Translations under genes and position numbers: made by a program | Assembly (NCBI GenBank): GCA_037349105.1 | Contig: JAYJMM010000039.1 | Span: forward strand, 62,001 to 126,000 | Reading direction: 5' to 3' | DNA from: Limnomonas spitsbergensis | Lineage: Eukaryota > Chlorophyta > Chlorophyceae > Chlamydomonadales | Length of the DNA stretch: 64,000 nt | The notes under the pieces: generated by a model | What the model was told of the DNA's origin: nothing | Databases searched by the model: none | The model's input: only the letters and a program-made list of their open reading frames with translations | Shown here: positions 56,501 to 62,500 of the stretch, in pieces | How positions within the stretch are numbered: position 1 is the stretch's first letter | How the letters are laid out: each line of letters starts with the position of its first letter

Positions 56501-59500
56501 GTTGAAACCGCGACCGGCAGGCCCCTCGGTGCCGTTTCCGGCCGGAGGCGTCCCCCGCTCGTCCAGCGCTCCCCGAAGGCAGCCAGCCGGTTCTTCCCCT
56601 GTGATGACACCCAGACCAGGTGGGTGCAGGGTGGGCACATGGTGGGGGCTCGGCTCTGCCTGCAGGGACCAGCTCATGAACCTAGTGGCACCCTAGGATT
56701 GCACAGGTATGAAAATCCGAATTGACTGGAGGCTTGTTCATTGAAAACGATAGGGCACTTGTGAGTTATGGGCTTCCTCGTGGTACCGCCCCCCGAAACA
56801 GATATCCCTAGAGTCTCCTCCCTTTGGTGACCTTCCTGTTTCCCTCAGGCACTCCCACCCGCCTCCAGCCTCCCCACAGTCCTTTTCATCACATGCTTTG
56901 CGTTCAATGCGTGAATCTTGCAGGCACTCCCAGTCGTCTCCAGCCGGGGGGGCCTCGCACACCCGCCCGCGCTTCAGCAGCCTCATCCATCCTCGAAAAC
57001 GCCTCCCGTCGGCCAGCGTCGCCGGGCACCTCCCGCCGGCCAGCATCGCCCAGCACCTCCCACCGGCCAGCGTCGCCCAGCAAGGGACCTGTCCTCTCAC
57101 CTAGGTAAAGCTTCTCTAACCTCACTCCTTATTGTAGAATAATCACCCTCAGCCACAATTCACCCATATTTGTAGCTGAATCATCCTCAGCCACAATTCA
57201 CCCCTATTTGTAGCTGAGTCACCCTCAGCCACAATTCACCCATATTTGTAGCTGAGTCACCCTCAAGTAAACAGTGTCGTGTCCGTCTTCTAGAAACCTC
57301 AGCTATAATCCTGAAACCTCTCATCCAATTGTATCCTCCCTGGAAATGTCATTTTATCCTCCTGCCTCCTCTCTCCTTTAAGCCTATCCGCTGCCTCTCC
57401 CCCCCTTGTGCAATACCCTCGTATTGCAGGCCCTGCAAAGGTCAGGTGTTAAACCCTCAACCCTAACCGTCTCCCTCCCAGGCCCCCCCTGGTTGCAGTC
57501 CCTCCAGGATTGATCCCTAAACCCTAACTGCCTTCCTCCCTGTACCCTGGTTGCAGACCCTCCAGCGAGCGTGCCTCCGCCCCCTGCAGCCCGTTGCGCG
57601 GCCGTGTGGTGATTGCAGGCGTCCCTCCTATCACACTGTCACGCCCGTCCGGGTGGCAGGAGCGGGAGACGCGGCTGTGGCTGTGCAAGCTGGGCCTGGA
57701 GGTGTCTCTGGAGGAGGAGGAGGCGCACCTGTTGGACAACCCATACAGGTGCGCTGAGGGGGGAGGAACCCTAATGTTACAGCCTCGAGTGCAGGGGACT
57801 TGGAAACTTCTGGGTTTAGGGTTGCTTAAAAAAAAAATGTCTGAGAAGAATTAGGATAAATTCGATCAGGATAAATGAAACATCGCATGTCGAGGATGGC
57901 CCATGAGTCACTGAAACAAGACCTAGCCCCTAACCCCTAACCCTGAACCCTTAACCCTCACCCCCATATACCTTCATGACAGGAATGGTGTCCTCCTGTG
58001 TGACGTGGCCCTGGCCCTGACCGGGGCTCCCGTGCACCGACTTGTACTCATGCCCAAGGACATGCGGGCGGTGCGCTCCAATATGCTGCTGGCACTGGCC
58101 CAGCTGGGCCTGCTGGCGGACCTGGACATGGACGGGGAGGCTCTGGAGCAGTGGATCTCGGGGAGGCAGGTGAGGCGAGCTGGGACGGTAGATCTACTGT
58201 AAGATCCACTGTAGATCTGGGGCTGGATCCACAGGAATGAAACAGGTTTACATGGGCAAGGTTGGGGTGGCGCTGGGGCAGTGCAACTTGGCGCGACAGG
58301 TTTAGGTGGATATACGATAGATCTACAATGAGATCCAGTGTAGATCTGTGGTTAGATTCCTGGAGGATTGCAACAGGTGAGGTTTCTTTTTTTCCCTACG
58401 AGGCCACCTTTGGCAGGCCGCCCCGCAGCCGCCACTAGCCTGACGGGGCCCAAACATGGACCGGACGGCGTCTCAAAAAGCACAGCTGGCCACACCTGCT
58501 GTCTCTGGCCGGAGGGCAGAGTGTTGCTGACATGTAGCTGAGTCACAAAAAAATACTAACCAGTGGGGCCGGTGGGGTTCCCATGTGCCTTGGCATCAAG
58601 TGTGCGAGAGGCTCCAGTGGCAGTGTGGGTGCAAGGTCAAGATATGCCCAGAGGAAGAGGCTCCTGTGGGAGTGTAGGTCCAAGATCAAGATATGCCCAG
58701 AGGGAGAGGCTCCAGTGGGAGTGTGGGTCCAAGAGATGCCCGGAGGGAGAGGCTCCTGTGGGAGTGCGGTTCCAAGAGATGCCCAGAGGATAGGGGAGGA
58801 GAGTGTGGGTCCGAGATCAAAAGCAAGATATGCCCAGAGGATGGGGGCTGAAGTAGAGGCAGGGGGCGGATAATGTGGGTCAAAGATCAAGAGCAAGATA
58901 TGCCCAGAGGAATGCCACAGCTTCTGGGGAGCTTCTGGAGCTTCAAATATGCAACGACCAGCAGGGTTTGGGAGTTGTGATCTGAGGCCTCGTGCATGCA
59001 CCATAATGCAGGATCAGGCAATTCAGCTGAGCTCAGCTCGGTGGGCTGGATGCACCCACAATTTCCAATCAGACTGACAGGATCACATGAACACGTGCAC
59101 CCTCACCGAACAGAGCACACACACACACACCAAACACCAAACACATGCACTACGCCTGCATGTCTGCATCGCAGTATCACACCTACCACACAAATGCCAC
59201 ACTGAATCACTCGTGCACCCTCACCGAACCAAGCACACACACACACACACACACACACCAGTGTTGTCCTTTTCAGATTGTAGGACTTACTTTCCAGGAG
59301 CCAGGGGTGTGAAAAATGTGACTGAGTGCGAAAGGTGTGGGCGTGAAATCACACACCTTCACACTACATACCAAGCACATCTACTACGTCTGCATGTCTG
59401 CATCGCAGTATCACACTTCCCACACAGATCGCACACTAAATCACTCTTGCACGTCATTGACGCATTCAAAATAGATCACACAAGCGCACAATGTATCCAG

Positions 59501-62500
59501 CTACTCCTGCAGGCCGCCTCAGCTGCACCTTGCCACAGCAATCACACTCACTGCGTCACACTTCCACACAAAAAACTCACACAATGTGACACACTTTCGT
59601 ACCAATCACACATGCATGACACCAGCCACGCTGTATTGAACCCTGTCTGCAGGCCGCCTCGGAGCCCTCTCGCTCTGGCTATGCTGGACGTCACCAGGAG
59701 CGGCAGCTGCAGTCGGGGCTGGGGCTGGTGTGGGAAGTGGATCGAGTGATGCAGGTGTGGAAGTGTGATACAGCCAGTGCAGTGTTATGCTTGTGCACCT
59801 CAGCCACCTCCCAGCATGCAGTCAATGGCGCTAGTTGAAGCAAGCTCAGATGCTTAGGCCACCGGCCGTAGTCCAGTCCTTGTTGGGTCAAAATTGGCCC
59901 AATGGTGGTCGCCCGCCCGCCCCCTAAGGTTCGGCTGTCGTGCACTACAGGCAACACTGCCCCACCCTGCCCCACCACTCCTATCGCCAGGGCAATCAAA
60001 CCGCCATATGGAGCCTCCACACTGCCCCATCATTCCTATCGACAAGGCAATCAAGCCCCTCACTGCCTTCACACTGCCTCCACACTGCCCCACAACTCCT
60101 ATCGCCAGGGCAATCAAACCCCACACTGCCTCCACACTACCCCACCATTCATATCGACAGGGAAATCAAACGGCCATATGGAGCCTGTTGAACCACATTC
60201 GGACCCACCCGCTGCCCAGTGGGCGAGCAGCGGGTGCAGTGCCGTCCTACGCAGCCATCCACAGCCCAAGGCAGCAGCCGCAACCCGGCTGCAGCCAGTC
60301 ACCTTTGCAAAGGTAAAGGACTGGACCAGCCTGAGTCAAAGGGAGTATAGTAGTAGACTAGTATTGAAGGTTTCATACAGGCGCCGTAAACCGGTAAAAT
60401 GAAAACTTATCTCGTTTGTTTGTACTGAATGGATCAGACCCGGACCCATTTTGGCAACACCGAAGCCATGGGGGGGTCTGAGTCGGGGTCGATCCTGCAA
60501 CCCTCTTGCTGGACCAGTGAGGATCATCCCACGGACTTAATCCAACTCCCTAAGTTATATCTCTTGCTGGCTACATCCATCTTAAGAAAGGTGTCAGGTG
60601 TGGTAGATAACGCGCAGAGGTGTGGGGTAGGCAACCCCATGAAATGGACGGTGCGTAAGACACCAGCATTTCTGTTGTGTGGGCATAGCAGGACCGCGCG
60701 ACTTGCGAGACGTCGCCTCCCGATCTCCCATGCGGCCTTGAGGCACCCTGGGAGCACTTTCTTGAGCCAGCTCCCTCGACAAGCCGCTCCAACCCGCTAT
60801 TCTCAAATCAGTGTTAGATCCTACCTTCAGATCCAAGGATCCCCATACCTGTCTGTCAGATCTCATTGCTGCATACGTCTCTCGAGTGGCTGGCTGTCTC
60901 TGATATGGTTACGCAGGCATGATGAGGAACAGGGAACTGGGAGCTGATCGGGTTCCGAGCCCAGCACTGCTGAGGCGGGGAAACACCGACTCAGTAAAAC
61001 CTGGTCTCAGCGCCAGCTGCGGCCAGACCACCCTTTTTAGACACTGAGGATGCTGTGATATGGCTGCTGTGTTGGTGGGGTCAGATCCTGCCGTCTGGTC
61101 TCACTGCTGTGTACGCCTCTCGAGTTATTTTTGTTTAGGCCCAACGTGGATGGCTGCAGCACCGCGTGGGAGGCGGCAGATCCCAAACTTAGATCCTAGT
61201 CAGTCCCTTAACTTAGATCATAGTCAGATCCCGAACTTAGATCTGGCAACCAGATATGACACATCTGTGTACGTCGTTTGTGTTGCGTAGGCACGAGGAT
61301 GGCTGTGGCACTGCTGCCGTGTGGGAGGCTGTGTCGGATCTGGCTTTCTCCCAGCTGGACCTGACGGGTAGCTACGAGGAAGCTATGGAGCAGCTGAACG
61401 ACTCCGGCCCGTCCCCGGCTCCCAAGTCCCCGCAGCTGCTACACGACAGGCCTTGGTGGCGGACGCCCGCACTGCCTTACAGGTGCGTGCTGTGTTGGAG
61501 GCACGCAATGTCCAGCTACCCAACTCTTTTTTCTGCAGTGCACTTGAGCTACATTTCAGCTGCATCAGGCTTGCTTTCAACGCATTGAGCTGCACTCCAG
61601 CTTCTAAATCAAACGTACCTAGTGTGATGTTCCCAGCTGCATCACAGCCTGAGGCTGGGGGGGGGGGGAGGGGGGCGCAGCATGCCCTGTTGCTTGGGCT
61701 GCCGGTGGTGGGCCAGCCATGGCTTGGTCAAAATTTCACCCACCAGTGGTCTGGTGCGCACTAGAAATAGTTAGTACAGGTATTTGGGGGGGGCAGGTGA
61801 GCCTCTGGGACCAATCTTTAGCAACCTACATCTCTGATGTTTCCCCCTGCGCCCCCGCTGATATCTCCCCCCCCCCCTCCCCTCTAAGCAGTGCCTTTGA
61901 TCTCTCCCCCGCCCCCCCTCTGATCTCTCCCCCATTCCCCTCTGAGCAGTGCCTCTGATGTGGCTCAGCTGGAGATCAGTGTCATTCGATGGCTGCATGA
62001 GCTCGGGGCTGTGAGCGCCAAAGTGGCGGCAGAGGTGGGGGATGAATGAGGAAGGCTTTGCCCTGGATTGCTGGATTCAAGTGACGTCCTTGCTCCTGAT
62101 AAATGGATTAAAATTGGCAGCCTTTCTCCTGGTTGCTGGATTTAAATTGATAGCCTTCCCCCTGAATGCTGGATTTGAACCGATGGCCTTGCTCGTCTTT
62201 GCTGGATTTGAACTGATGGCCTTGGGCCTGATTTATTGATTAAAAATGGCAGCTGTGCTCCTGGTTGCTGAATATAAGATAACGGCTTTGCCCCTGATTG
62301 CTGGAATTAAATTATAGCCTTGCTCCTGAATGCGGGATTTGAACTGACGGCCTCGCTCCTGATCAATGGATTGAATTAATGCCCTTGCTACTGATTAATA
62401 TATTTGAACTGTTGGCCTTGCTCTTCATTGCTTGATGTAAGTCGATAGCCTTGCTTCTGATTGCTGGATTCATCTGGCAGCCTTTCTTTGGATTGCTTTC

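Noticed and set aside
56321..56677. Antisense frame opposite CH-gene exon 17
   Set aside because: GC-rich codon composition leaves the reverse strand open; the sense exon has matching phases on both sides.
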